Source: CAXXOK01 sp964640955
Lineage (GTDB): Bacteria; Bacillota; Clostridia; Christensenellales; Aristaeellaceae
Direction of reading: 5' to 3'
DNA: 46,289 nucleotides
NCBI GenBank assembly: GCA_964640955.1
Contig: CAZXJI010000023.1
Location: 1 to 46,289 of the forward strand
Under the pieces are notes generated by a model. It saw only the letters and a program-made list of their open reading frames with translations, was not told the origin of the DNA and searched no databases. A program made the translations under genes and the position numbers. How positions within the stretch are numbered: position 1 is the stretch's first letter; each line of letters starts with the position of its first letter. Positions 1 to 8,088 of the stretch are shown piece by piece.

Positions 1-10
1 CCAGATAATA

Positions 11-56
11 ACGTCGGTTTTAATACAAAACGTATTGAAACCGACGTTTTATTTTG
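11..56 (+). terminator. Intrinsic terminator at left edge
   Basis: A 10-bp outer stem (11-20 with 38-47) encloses a nested 5-bp stem (22-26 with 32-36) and is followed by a T-rich tract at 47-55. It reads on the + strand and should end a transcript whose gene lies left of the window. Confidence 0.8.
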
Positions 57-268
57 CCTGCTTCAACAGCTAAGGTTCCTGATTCAAGGCTTTTAGTTGG
101 CTATTCTGTTTTCTGTCCGTTTGTCGGGTACAGGCTAAAACTCCATGCCGCGCAGAGTTGTTCACCCAACAAACGGAAAAACGAAAAGTATGCGCAGGGT
201 TGCGCGCTCGGCAAACGGTCGTGCCAGTTTCGGTGGCCTTCTTCATCGACTGAAGTTCAGTGGTGTTT

Positions 269-778
269 TTATGCTTCAACGCTGTGATCAGGTAATAAAT
301 CATCTAAACGAATGATTTTACTGCCCTTGCTTTCATAATAGCGCAGCATTTCGTCAATTTTCCTTTTATCGTAACTGGTAATGCAATCCGATAGGACATT
401 GACGCCATAATTCGCTTTGCGTAAGTTGTAGCAGGTTGATTTAACACAGGCGACGGCATCTGCTCCTGCAATGTAGAAATCCTCTATTTCGTTTTTACGG
501 ATAAAGTCTGCAAAATCCTCACTGGTCAATGCGTTTTTTTTGTATTTTGTAAAAACATTCTTGGATGCTATTCTCAAGTCCGAAGCGAATTCAGACCCAT
601 AGGTATCGGGTTTAAAAGTCCTCGTGCCGGCTGATAGATTTTCATGCCTGATATAAATAACATAAATATTATGATTGACCGCCCAATCGACAGCTTTATT
701 GATATTGTCAATAACATCCTTGTAGTTCTTGGTTATGTCATGCTGAATATCTATGATGACCAAGGCTTTTTTCTGCAT
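269..778 (-). CDS. Isochorismatase-family cysteine hydrolase
   Basis: A 169-residue cytoplasmic protein of the isochorismatase-like fold (nicotinamidase, N-carbamoylsarcosine amidase and relatives). Asp10 in the VIIDIQHD strand, Lys78 and Cys111 in AGADAVACVKST match the family Asp-Lys-Cys triad. I chose the start at 778 because AGGAGGA lies 6-10 bases upstream; a longer frame to 844 has no such site. The substrate cannot be read from sequence; the family hydrolyses amides or vinyl ethers. The gene is visibly AT-richer than everything after 1.3 kb and no partner gene lies next to it, so it is probably not part of the sugar island. Confidence 0.85.
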   Translation of the reverse strand: MQKKALVIIDIQHDITKNYKDVIDNINKAVDWAVNHNIYVIYIRHENLSAGTRTFKPDTYGSEFASDLRIASKNVFTKYKKNALTSEDFADFIRKNEIEDFYIAGADAVACVKSTCYNLRKANYGVNVLSDCITSYDKRKIDEMLRYYESKGSKIIRLDDLLPDHSVEA

Positions 779-909
779 AGTGTCTCCTCCTGACAGGTGG
801 ATTGATTTGTTTGCTTTCTTATTGTACTCTGTAATTGCTGACAACAGTATGGCAACAATTCATCGTGATAACAAGGAATTTGGGGAGGCGGCTGTCAGAT
901 GAAAGCTGA

Positions 910-1065
910 CAGGCTTACCTTGTTGGTTTCCCTTTCCTAGAGAACGAATACTACTACGATATTCTTTTCAGTTTTGGAGATAAATGCGAGTGTTTGGAGC
1001 CGTTGCACATCCGCGCGGAGATGAAGCGCAGGATACAGGATATCGCTGCCTTATACGAAAACTAG
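910..1065 (+). pseudogene. C-terminal remnant of a WYL-domain (YafY-type) regulator
   Basis: The frame ending at the TAG at 1063-1065 translates to a tail containing ENEYYYDILFSFGD and LEPLHIRAEMKRRIQDI. This resembles the end of WYL-domain transcriptional regulators. An in-frame TGA at 907-909 closes the frame upstream and no start or helix-turn-helix part is present, so only about 50 codons survive. I infer a truncated remnant, from memory of the family and not from a search. Confidence 0.55.
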
Positions 1066-1102
1066 AACGAGGAGCCTATTTCTACTCACAATACTCTATG
1101 GT

Positions 1103-1300
1103 CGCTATGTTGCGCTGTGCGATCGTTTAAACCCCGTCGAGACAGGACGAGGTGCCAAAGGGCCCGGGTTGTCCATTGCGAAAATACCGATCAAGCATTT
1201 GGACAACAGAGCTCCAGCCAAAATGCGGGAACAAAGGCACCGGATGCGCTTTGCATCACCCCTCGTGCGCCTGACCGGCAAAGAGACCCTTAAGCCGTAA
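1103..1300 (+). pseudogene. Possible remnant of a histidine-kinase ATPase domain
   Basis: One frame reads GRGAKGPGLSIAK near 1148-1183, close to the GLGLSIAK box of HATPase_c domains but lacking the GL repeat. It runs on without recognisable sequence to a TAA at 1298-1300, just inside a terminator stem. No start or upstream kinase motifs are present. The match is short and could be chance; the flanking WYL fragment makes decayed DNA plausible. Confidence 0.25.
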
Positions 1301-1317
1301 AGGCTTAAGGGTTTTTC
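1286..1317 (+). terminator. Intrinsic terminator
   Basis: A perfect 11-bp stem (1286-1296 with 1302-1312), a 5-nt loop and a T run. It is oriented on +, downstream of the gene fragments at 0.9-1.3 kb, so it probably survives from the operon they came from. Confidence 0.75.
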
Positions 1318-1557
1318 CCATATAACGCGACACCGTGGGTTCGGCGCAGGGGTATCGCTGATCGGCTACTTCTCGAAAGAGGCGCCCGGCTCCCGGCGAA
1401 TGCCTCTTTCGGCTGGTGATTGCTCGGTACCGAACCGTCCTGGCCCCTTGCGTCCGTTCACCGGCAAAAAGCCCGTCCGCCTCGGCCGCAAAGAGGCCCC
1501 GTGACGCCTTCGCATCCCGGGGTCTCCGTATTATTATGCTGTGCTCCCCGCCCCCGC
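1318..1557. other. Non-coding gap with one inverted repeat
   Basis: Between the + terminator and the end of the GH172 gene I see no convincing gene. A 9-bp inverted repeat pairs 1375-1383 with 1402-1410 around an 18-nt loop. It could end the leftward GH172 transcript, but no T run follows on the minus strand. Confidence 0.5.
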
Positions 1558-2661
1558 TCAGCGCGGCCAGCGCGCTTTCGCGTCGGGCAGCGCCGGGAAC
1601 GCGGCATGCGGCTCCGTTTGGTACCAATACGCTACCGAGCTCACGTCGTCCTGCCGCTCAAACAACCCGTGCTCGCTGACGCCGATCTGCTGAAGCTCTA
1701 CCCGCAGGTCGCTATGGAACAGGATCGGATCGCAGACATGCCAGCGGTAGAACCCGCGCATGGGCGGACAATCGCGGTTGTAATAGTCGCTGTGGAACGT
1801 ATCGTCCCGAGCGTAGAAGGGATAGCCCACGAAGGGGGTGCAGAAGGTTTTCTCCAGCATGTAGCCACGTTCGTCGGTCTCCCCGCCGAAGGACCATGCG
1901 CCGCCGAAGTAATCCTCCGTGCCCGTGGAGCACTGGCTGGGGTAGGGGTCGTCCCCGTCGACGTAGAACTTCATTTCTCCTTCGCCCCACCAGTAACGCT
2001 CCAGCGCGGACAGCCCCAGATAGGTGCCCACGTAGTGCCCGCGCCCGTGCACGCCGTCCAGCACGACGTAGTCCTTCTTCAGCCGGGTCAGGCGTTCGCG
2101 CCGCCATTGCGCATGGAAACAGGCCGCCTCGGCGGGAATGTCGTCGGCGGATACGTAATCGATCTGGTAGAAGAAAGCCGGAACGTCTCCCGGGTGCTGG
2201 TTTTCCAGCGTTATGCGCGCGTGGGTGCGAAACGGCATGGGAAGGTAGCTGTTCATGGCGCCCTTGGGGTTGACCGTAACGGGCAGCGAGTTGACAACGC
2301 AGGCGCGCGCGAACCCGTTGAGGAAGAAATCGCCCAGCGGGCACTCCACCGAAGGCGTTTCCTCGTGGTCCCAGTACATGCGCAGCACCAGATCCCTGAG
2401 CAGGAAGCGCCCATGCTCCGTGCGGTCGGCCACCGTGCACCAGATGTGCTGGATCACGCCGCTGCCCTCGATGTCCGCCAGTACCGCCGTTTCCCCCGCC
2501 GCGATTCGCCCGATGCAGGGCGAGCCCTTCCGCGAGGGCCCAAGCGCGCCGGCCGCTTTACAGGCGGCTCCCTTGGCGCCCGTGGGATTCTCTCCGTTGA
2601 TGGAGCAGCTGCGCCCGTCGCGAAGCAGGGGCAGCCCGCCCAGCAAGAAACCGTTGTACAT
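1558..2661 (-). CDS. GH172 (DUF2961) glycoside hydrolase
   Basis: A 367-residue protein without signal peptide, so probably cytoplasmic. The motif GTEDYFGGAWSFGGE carries Glu249, and Glu270 follows 21 residues later. That spacing equals the Glu270/Glu291 catalytic pair I recall for the characterised GH172 alpha-D-fructofuranosidase. Known family members act on alpha-D-fructofuranosides (difructose anhydride) or D-arabinofuranosides, so a furanoside imported by the adjacent ABC system is the likely substrate; the exact sugar is inferred only. It is the last gene of the operon with the binding protein and two permeases (31 bp after the permease), preceded by GAGAGG. Confidence 0.88.
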   Translation of the reverse strand: MYNGFLLGGLPLLRDGRSCSINGENPTGAKGAACKAAGALGPSRKGSPCIGRIAAGETAVLADIEGSGVIQHIWCTVADRTEHGRFLLRDLVLRMYWDHEETPSVECPLGDFFLNGFARACVVNSLPVTVNPKGAMNSYLPMPFRTHARITLENQHPGDVPAFFYQIDYVSADDIPAEAACFHAQWRRERLTRLKKDYVVLDGVHGRGHYVGTYLGLSALERYWWGEGEMKFYVDGDDPYPSQCSTGTEDYFGGAWSFGGETDERGYMLEKTFCTPFVGYPFYARDDTFHSDYYNRDCPPMRGFYRWHVCDPILFHSDLRVELQQIGVSEHGLFERQDDVSSVAYWYQTEPHAAFPALPDAKARWPR

Positions 2662-2690
2662 TCCGAATGCCTCTCTTTCGAGCTCCGGCG

Positions 2691-3560
2691 TTACTGTTTC
2701 ACGCCGCCGGCCATTATGCCTTCCATGATTTTCTTTTCAAAGATCAACACGAAAACGATGATGGGCAGGATGATGATGCACCCGATGGCGGAGATCATGT
2801 CCCACGGCACATCGTAGGTGTTTTTGCGGGGAACGGTCGTGATGCCCACGCTGAGCACGTCGATGCGGTTGGCGAAAAACAGCGGCGTGAACAGGTCGTT
2901 AAGGCAGGTGATAAAGTTGATGATGGCGATGGTGGCGATGGCGGGCGTCATGAGCGGCAGAATGATCAGAAACAGCTTCTGCAGGAAGTTCGCGCCGTCC
3001 ACTTCGGCCGCTTCCTCGATGGAATAGGGCATCTGCTGCACGAAGTTCATTAGGATCAGCACGGAAAACGGGATCAGCGCGCTGGTGTAGAGGATGACCA
3101 GCCCCGGATAGGTGTCGATCAGCCCCATCGGCCGGAAGAAGTCGTAGGTGGTGCGCGCCGTTACGATGCTGGGAATCAGCATGGAAAACAGCAGCGCCAG
3201 ATAGGCGGTTTTCATCGCCTTGCCTTCGAAGCGCGCGAAGGCGTAGGCGGCCATCATGCCGAACAGGATGGAGAAGCCCAGCGCACAGGCGGTGATGAAC
3301 ATCGTGTTTTTGATTTTCGAGGCGATGTCCATGTCGTTGAACGCCCGCAGGTAGTTTTCAAACGTCGGGTGCAGCGGAATGTAGTGGATGGGGGTCGTGT
3401 ACAGCTCCGAGGACGGCGTAATGGAGGAGATGAAAACCCACCACAGGGGCAGAAGGATGATAAAGCAGATCAGGGCCGTCAGCGCCCAGCGAACCACCCC
3501 GACGGTGATCCTGCCGCGCGAAAGACGACGGGGGCTGCGTGCCGGAAAAGAAGTGTTCAT
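2691..3560 (-). CDS. ABC sugar permease, MalG/CarB type
   Basis: An inner-membrane permease of 289 residues with about six hydrophobic segments. The EAA loop reads EAAEVDGANFLQKLFLIILP, where the cytoplasmic ATPase docks. It pairs with the upstream MalF-type permease: that gene's stop is 16 bp away and its last codons carry this gene's AAGGAGGG site. Together with the binding protein at 4616-5851 it should import the substrate of the GH172 enzyme encoded just downstream. No ATPase gene is present in the operon. Confidence 0.93.
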   Translation of the reverse strand: MNTSFPARSPRRLSRGRITVGVVRWALTALICFIILLPLWWVFISSITPSSELYTTPIHYIPLHPTFENYLRAFNDMDIASKIKNTMFITACALGFSILFGMMAAYAFARFEGKAMKTAYLALLFSMLIPSIVTARTTYDFFRPMGLIDTYPGLVILYTSALIPFSVLILMNFVQQMPYSIEEAAEVDGANFLQKLFLIILPLMTPAIATIAIINFITCLNDLFTPLFFANRIDVLSVGITTVPRKNTYDVPWDMISAIGCIIILPIIVFVLIFEKKIMEGIMAGGVKQ

Positions 3561-3576
3561 CGTCGGCCGCCCTCCT

Positions 3577-4509
3577 TTATATATCCACGCGGGAGATCGC
3601 GTAGACGTTGATCAGACTGAGCACGGCCATCACCCCGAACAGGAATACCGCGATGGCGCTTGCGTAGCCCAGGTTCAGCATGGAGAACGCCTCCATGGAG
3701 ATGCGGTAGGCCAGCAGCGACGTTGCGTCCGCCGGGCCGCCGGCCGTCATGGAATAGACGATGTCGAAGCTGGTCAGCCGCCACATGGTGAAGAAAATCG
3801 CCAGCGTCAGCAGGTTGCGGGTGATCAGCGGCAGCGTAATCGCAAAGAAGCTGTGCACGGGCCCCGCGCCGTCTACCCGGGCGGATTCGTAAATCTCGCC
3901 CGGAATGAACTGCAGCCCGGAAAGCACCAGAATGGCAAAGAAAGGCACGTCCTTCCACAGGTCGACCAGAATGACCGACAGGCGGGCCGTATCGGAGTGC
4001 ACCAGCCAGTCGTAATGGAAATTCGGCGTAAACCAGCCGATGACGTCGTTAATCAGCCCGTACTGGCCGTTGAACGCCCAGCGGGCGGCGATGCCGACCA
4101 CCACCATGGGCATGGCCCAGGGCATGAGCGTCACCGTGCGCAGCATCTTCTTTCCCTTGAACTTCTGGTTGAGCATCAGCGCGAGCGCCACGCCCAGAAC
4201 GATGTGGAACACCATCGAAACCACGGTGAAGATGCCCGTAAACTCCAGCGATTTGAGGAACTTCGTATCCGAAAACATATCCACGAAGTTCTGAAAGCCG
4301 ATGAAGGCGTTGCTGCTGCGCTTGAACATGCTCAGGTTGAACAGGCTGTTGTAGAACGTCATCACGAACGGGTACAGCGTGGTAAAGGCGCGTATCAGCA
4401 GCGCCGGAGCCACGAGCACCCATGCGATCCAGTATTTCTGCCGACGCCCCGAGTATGCGACCAGACGGTCGTTGACCGCGCGCGGCTTCGTCGTTGGCGT
4501 GTTTTGCAT
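3577..4509 (-). CDS. ABC sugar permease, MalF/UgpA type
   Basis: A 310-residue membrane protein with a hydrophilic N-terminus, six predicted membrane segments and the EAA motif ESARVDGAGPVHSFFAITLP. The start at 4509 follows GGGAGG by 8 bases; an in-frame extension to 4569 would read through the hairpin-proximal spacer and lacks a ribosome site. It is the first permease of the operon, downstream of the binding protein, and heterodimerises with the MalG-type protein in this transporter class. Confidence 0.93.
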   Translation of the reverse strand: MQNTPTTKPRAVNDRLVAYSGRRQKYWIAWVLVAPALLIRAFTTLYPFVMTFYNSLFNLSMFKRSSNAFIGFQNFVDMFSDTKFLKSLEFTGIFTVVSMVFHIVLGVALALMLNQKFKGKKMLRTVTLMPWAMPMVVVGIAARWAFNGQYGLINDVIGWFTPNFHYDWLVHSDTARLSVILVDLWKDVPFFAILVLSGLQFIPGEIYESARVDGAGPVHSFFAITLPLITRNLLTLAIFFTMWRLTSFDIVYSMTAGGPADATSLLAYRISMEAFSMLNLGYASAIAVFLFGVMAVLSLINVYAISRVDI

Positions 4510-4574
4510 CGAGTTGACCTCCCAGCGAAGTTGCGGACTCCGGCGGCCTCGCGCGGTCGCGGGAGTCACGAAAG

Positions 4575-4598
4575 GGGAGGATGGTTGCCCATCCTCCC
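4575..4598 (-). terminator. Intercistronic hairpin after binding-protein gene
   Basis: A perfect 10-bp GC-rich stem with a 4-nt loop lies 17 bp past the binding-protein stop and upstream of the permease start. Only CTTTC follows on the minus strand, so it is more likely a partial attenuator or mRNA stabiliser that keeps the binding protein in excess than a full terminator. Confidence 0.65.
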
Positions 4599-4615
4599 GG
4601 TCTGAACCGGCCCGG

Positions 4616-5851
4616 TTACTTCATTTCCTCGTAGTAGGCCAGCTGCTGCTGCCCAATCTCGTCCAGGCTGAGCTCCCCGAGGATATACTGCTGGAACAGC
4701 GTTCCGATCGCGGTGATGTACTCCATCGTGGCCGGGACCATGGGACGGCCGCGCATGACGGAGTTCTCGTGGTAGAGCTGGAGGTTGTTGAGCAGATCGG
4801 TGAAGGCACTGTATTCCTCGGTCTTGACCGTCTCGCCGTTAAGCACGTCGGAACGCGCGGGCGGCTGGTTGGCCAGGCGCAGGTATGCCAGTTCGAATTC
4901 GGGGCTGGCGATATACTGGAGCACCTTCAGGGCTTCGTCGTAGTTTTGGCTGCTCTTGTTGAGCACGTAGTACCAGGCGTCCATGAACGCGGAGGACGTT
5001 TCGAAGGTGGGCATGGCGATCATGTGCACCTGATCCTCGCCGTAGACGCCGGCGTCCTTGGCCAGGCCCTCCATCCAGCCGCACCACTGCAGCACGATGC
5101 CGTATTTCTTGTCGAAGAACTTCTGGTTCATCGGCTCGTACTGTTCGCTGAGCTGCGCAAGCGAGGTGCACTGCCAGGTGTTGGCCATGTCGTACATGAA
5201 CTGCAGGCCCTCGCGGCTCTTCTCGTTAGTCCAGTCGAAGTTGTCGCCGCCGAAGAGGTTGATGAACGTGCCGATTTCGTTGAAGCTGTAGGTGGCTTCC
5301 CACGCGCCGCCGTAGCCGTACACGCCTTCTTCGGCGTTGCTCATGGCCTTGATGGCGGTGATGAACTCCTCCTTATTGGTGGGCACCGCAACGCCCGCGG
5401 CATCCAGCATATCCTGATTGACCCACATGGTCAAAGCGCCGTTGTAGGTGGGCACGGCGTAGATGTGGCCGTCCATCATGTAGCGGTCGGCCATGAAGTT
5501 CGCGTCGAAGTACTGCGCAACCTCCTCGGTCATGACGTCCTCATCCAGCGGTGCCAGGAAACCGGCGGCCATGTACTGGGTGATCATCTCGTCGTTGATG
5601 TTGAAAAGGTCGACGGAACTGTCCCCGGAGGCGAGAATGGTCGTAAACTTGGAGACGCGGTCGTCGGGGTTGGAGGGCGAGGTGATCGCTTCGATCTGCA
5701 CGCCGGACCCCTCTTCGATCAGCGCTTCCAGCGCGGGCCACCAGTCGGAGGTCGTGTCGTTGGTCATCAGCGTGACTTCCGCCATCGCCGAGGATGCGAC
5801 GAGGGTCAGGGCCAGCACGCATACCAATAGCGTTTTCCACAGTTTCTTCAT
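4616..5851 (-). CDS. Extracellular sugar-binding protein (family 1 type)
   Basis: A 411-residue substrate-binding protein that captures the oligosaccharide for the permeases downstream. A signal peptide occupies about residues 1-24: MKK, a hydrophobic core, then ASSAMA before EVTLM. This is a signal-peptidase-I type end with no lipobox cysteine, unusual for a Firmicute. The mature part has the periplasmic-binding-protein pattern, including WQCTSLAQL and a C-terminal helical region. AAGGGGAG precedes the ATG. It is the first gene of the leftward operon and lies divergent from the kinase at 6190. Confidence 0.93.
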   Translation of the reverse strand: MKKLWKTLLVCVLALTLVASSAMAEVTLMTNDTTSDWWPALEALIEEGSGVQIEAITSPSNPDDRVSKFTTILASGDSSVDLFNINDEMITQYMAAGFLAPLDEDVMTEEVAQYFDANFMADRYMMDGHIYAVPTYNGALTMWVNQDMLDAAGVAVPTNKEEFITAIKAMSNAEEGVYGYGGAWEATYSFNEIGTFINLFGGDNFDWTNEKSREGLQFMYDMANTWQCTSLAQLSEQYEPMNQKFFDKKYGIVLQWCGWMEGLAKDAGVYGEDQVHMIAMPTFETSSAFMDAWYYVLNKSSQNYDEALKVLQYIASPEFELAYLRLANQPPARSDVLNGETVKTEEYSAFTDLLNNLQLYHENSVMRGRPMVPATMEYITAIGTLFQQYILGELSLDEIGQQQLAYYEEMK

Positions 5852-5880
5852 GCAAGGACTCCCCTTTCGTTTTTTCCTCT

Positions 5881-5932
5881 TGCCAGCAGTCTGGCATCTG
5901 CCACGAGTATGGCAGATGCCACCCGGTTTGCA
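5881..5932. promoter_or_regulatory. 18-bp phased TGCCA/TGGCA half-site array
   Basis: TGCCA starts at 5881, 5899 and 5917, and TGGCA at 5892 and 5910; a degenerate TTGCA follows at 5928. This gives two and a half direct copies of TGCCAnnnnnnTGGCAnn at an 18-bp period. The central part (5892-5903 with 5910-5921) is also a perfect 12-bp inverted repeat with a 6-nt loop. It lies 30-80 bp upstream of the binding-protein start and has no T run, so it is more likely an operator than a terminator. An obvious candidate ligand is the AraC-type DNA-binding domain of the adjacent response regulator. Confidence 0.6.
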
Positions 5933-5986
5933 AATATAATTCCTTGCGGTTCGTTTGTGGTTTCTTGCGGTTTTCGTTCGTCCGTA

Positions 5987-6016
5987 TTGTCAAACCGTTT
6001 CCGTATAGATTATGAT
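5987..6016 (+). promoter_or_regulatory. Predicted promoter of the kinase-regulator pair
   Basis: TTGTCA at 5987-5992 and TATGAT at 6011-6016 with an 18-bp spacer, each 5/6 to the sigma-A consensus. The -10 region sits in an inverted repeat (6001-6006 with 6015-6020). The leader to the ATG at 6190 is about 165 bp and GC-rich. Confidence 0.5.
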
Positions 6017-6189
6017 ACGGTGGAAGAAGTAGCCGTTGCATTCGCCAAGAGAATAACCGCGCGCAGGACCGGTGGGGGCGCCCCCCGCCGAACGCGCGTA
6101 TCCGCCCCGGACCGGCGTTCGGTCGGCACAGTCCGGGGGTAGCGCGGTTTTCGGCGTTGCGCGGCGGGGTAACGGAGGAATGCGCACGC

Positions 6190-8088
6190 ATGGCGAAACG
6201 AAAATTCCCCGGGTTCGTCCGCAATCAACAACGGTATTACCGCAAGCTGGTGCTGAGCCATCTGACGGTGCTGCTGCTGGCCGTGAGCATCATGGCGGTG
6301 TTCAACTATGCGTTTTCGCGCGACCAGCAGAACCAGAAGATGCTGGAGGTGCTCAGCTATTCCGGCCAGCAGGTGGCCACCAGCATCGAAGCGCGCTTCG
6401 ACCAGATGCGCAACGTAAGCGAGATCGTCCGCTATACCCTGCAGCAAACGCTGAGCGAATCGCTCTATAAAACCCCGAAGCCGCAGACCGACGCCGACGC
6501 CATCAGCGCCATCCAGACCCTGCGGGACTGGTTTCAGTTCACGGACATCTCCGCCTGGTTCCCGCCGGATTATTTTTCTGCGCACGAGGGAATCACGTTT
6601 TTCGACATCTCCGCGCCCGAGGGCCGCGCGCAGCGGCCGGAAGTGCTCCAGGCCCCCTATAACAAGCTCTCCTGGATGATGCTCAGCGATTACCGCTATC
6701 CCTTCATGCGGTTTTCCTCCTATAAGTCCTACAATCTCATTACCTGTTTTACGCGGGTGAGCATGCTCAGCGAATCCAGCGCTTTCTGCTTCTTCATCGA
6801 CATGGACGAGCGGGAGATCGCCGCGCTGCTGGACAAATCCGAATCCACGCCGGTGGAGCAGTACATGATCGACGCGCAGGGGCGGATCCTCTCGCATCCG
6901 GACAGCGCCATGCTCGGGCAATCCCTCGCACCGGAGCTGGTAGAAGCGCTCAATACCGGGGATGCGCAGCACCCGGTGTTCTACGACGGCACGACGTACC
7001 TCACCTATCCGCTGGGAACGACGGAGTGGCGGCTGCTGGTGTCGGTGCCCGAAAGCTATCTGACCGCCATATCGCTGACCAGCGCGAACGGGCTTTTGAT
7101 CGCCGTGGCGATCGCCACGGGCGCGGCGGTGTTCGTGTCCCTGCTGATCTCCCGGCAGCTGATGCGCAAACTGCTGATGATGAGCAACGTTATCAAGTCG
7201 ATCGAGCCCAACTTCCAGCCCGGCGACGAGAACGCGCGGATGATCACCGTCAAGATGCCGGTGGCGCGGCGGAGCAAACAGCCGGACGTGTTGGATGATC
7301 TGGCGCTGGTGTTCAACAAGCTGGTGGACCGGCTCAACGCGTCCATGCAGAGCGCGCTGAACAACTCCCTCTCGCAGGAGAAGCTGCGCTACCAGCTCCT
7401 TCGCGCCAAGATCAACCCGCATTTCCTCTACAACATGCTGGACTCCATCAAAATCTGCAACACGCTCGGCCGCACCGACGACGCCAACCGCATGCTTTCA
7501 AAGCTCGCCGCCTTCTACCGGCTGATCCTGCGCAAGAACGATCTGGATATCATCACGATCGGCGAGGAATTGGAGATCGTCCGGCTGTACCTGGAGATGG
7601 AGGTCATCAGCCACGAGCATTCCTTCACCTACACCGTGGAAACCGATCCCGACGTGGAGCTGTTTTCCATTCCGCGCTTCGTGCTCCAGCCGCTGGTGGA
7701 AAACTGCGTCACCCACGGCCTGCCGGGGGACGCCAAGCACATGACCATCGCCATCTCGCTGCGCTACGTGGACAACGCGATCCACATCGAGATTCGGGAC
7801 GACGGTCTGGGCATGGACGAGGCGATGATGGAACGCATGATGCGCGTGGTCCACGGCGAGGCCGACCCCGGCCGGGCGAACGGCGGCACGGCGTTCTACG
7901 GACTGAGCAACGTTTCCGCCCGGCTGCGTTCCTACGTGGTGGAGGCGTCGGAAAGCATCCGCTACACCTCCCGGCTGGGGGAAGGCACCACCGTTGAAAT
8001 CGACCTGAAACAGCTATTGATGGACGAACCCGAAACGAGCACGCGCAAGGAGGCCGAAGATGTACAAGGTGATTCTGGCGGACGATAA
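6190..8088 (+). CDS. Sensor histidine kinase, YesM/LytS type
   Basis: A 632-residue membrane kinase. Membrane segment 1 spans about residues 20-42. An extracytoplasmic sensor region of Cache type follows, then membrane segment 2 (about 295-320) with a HAMP-like linker. The His_kinase motif INPHFLYN has His411, the N box is VENCVTHGL near 503 and the G1 box DDGLGMD near 537. Such kinases sense extracellular sugars or binding proteins and phosphorylate YesN-type regulators. The start at 6190 follows GGAGGA by 10 bases. The next gene begins inside its 3' end with a 29-bp overlap, indicating translational coupling. Confidence 0.93.
   Translation: MAKRKFPGFVRNQQRYYRKLVLSHLTVLLLAVSIMAVFNYAFSRDQQNQKMLEVLSYSGQQVATSIEARFDQMRNVSEIVRYTLQQTLSESLYKTPKPQTDADAISAIQTLRDWFQFTDISAWFPPDYFSAHEGITFFDISAPEGRAQRPEVLQAPYNKLSWMMLSDYRYPFMRFSSYKSYNLITCFTRVSMLSESSAFCFFIDMDEREIAALLDKSESTPVEQYMIDAQGRILSHPDSAMLGQSLAPELVEALNTGDAQHPVFYDGTTYLTYPLGTTEWRLLVSVPESYLTAISLTSANGLLIAVAIATGAAVFVSLLISRQLMRKLLMMSNVIKSIEPNFQPGDENARMITVKMPVARRSKQPDVLDDLALVFNKLVDRLNASMQSALNNSLSQEKLRYQLLRAKINPHFLYNMLDSIKICNTLGRTDDANRMLSKLAAFYRLILRKNDLDIITIGEELEIVRLYLEMEVISHEHSFTYTVETDPDVELFSIPRFVLQPLVENCVTHGLPGDAKHMTIAISLRYVDNAIHIEIRDDGLGMDEAMMERMMRVVHGEADPGRANGGTAFYGLSNVSARLRSYVVEASESIRYTSRLGEGTTVEIDLKQLLMDEPETSTRKEAEDVQGDSGGR

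Noticed and set aside
54..303. Short open frames on both strands at the left edge
   Set aside because: The two overlap each other, have no ribosome site and show no motif; the stretch is better read as the spacer after the terminator at 11-56.
1066..1260. Possible tRNA or small RNA between the gene remnants
   Set aside because: No cloverleaf arms or T-loop sequence could be found; the only structure is the terminator at 1286-1317.
1420..2817. Long open frames antisense to GH172 and to many other genes (for example 1420-2817, 3388-4605, 30066-31733, 33003-34802, 40403-42337)
   Set aside because: They are shadows of GC-rich coding strands: Arg/Gly/Pro/His-rich translations, no family motifs and no ribosome sites, while the opposite frame is a recognisable gene.
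5892..5921. The 12-bp inverted repeat as an intrinsic terminator
   Set aside because: No T run follows on either strand and it lies upstream of both divergent genes.
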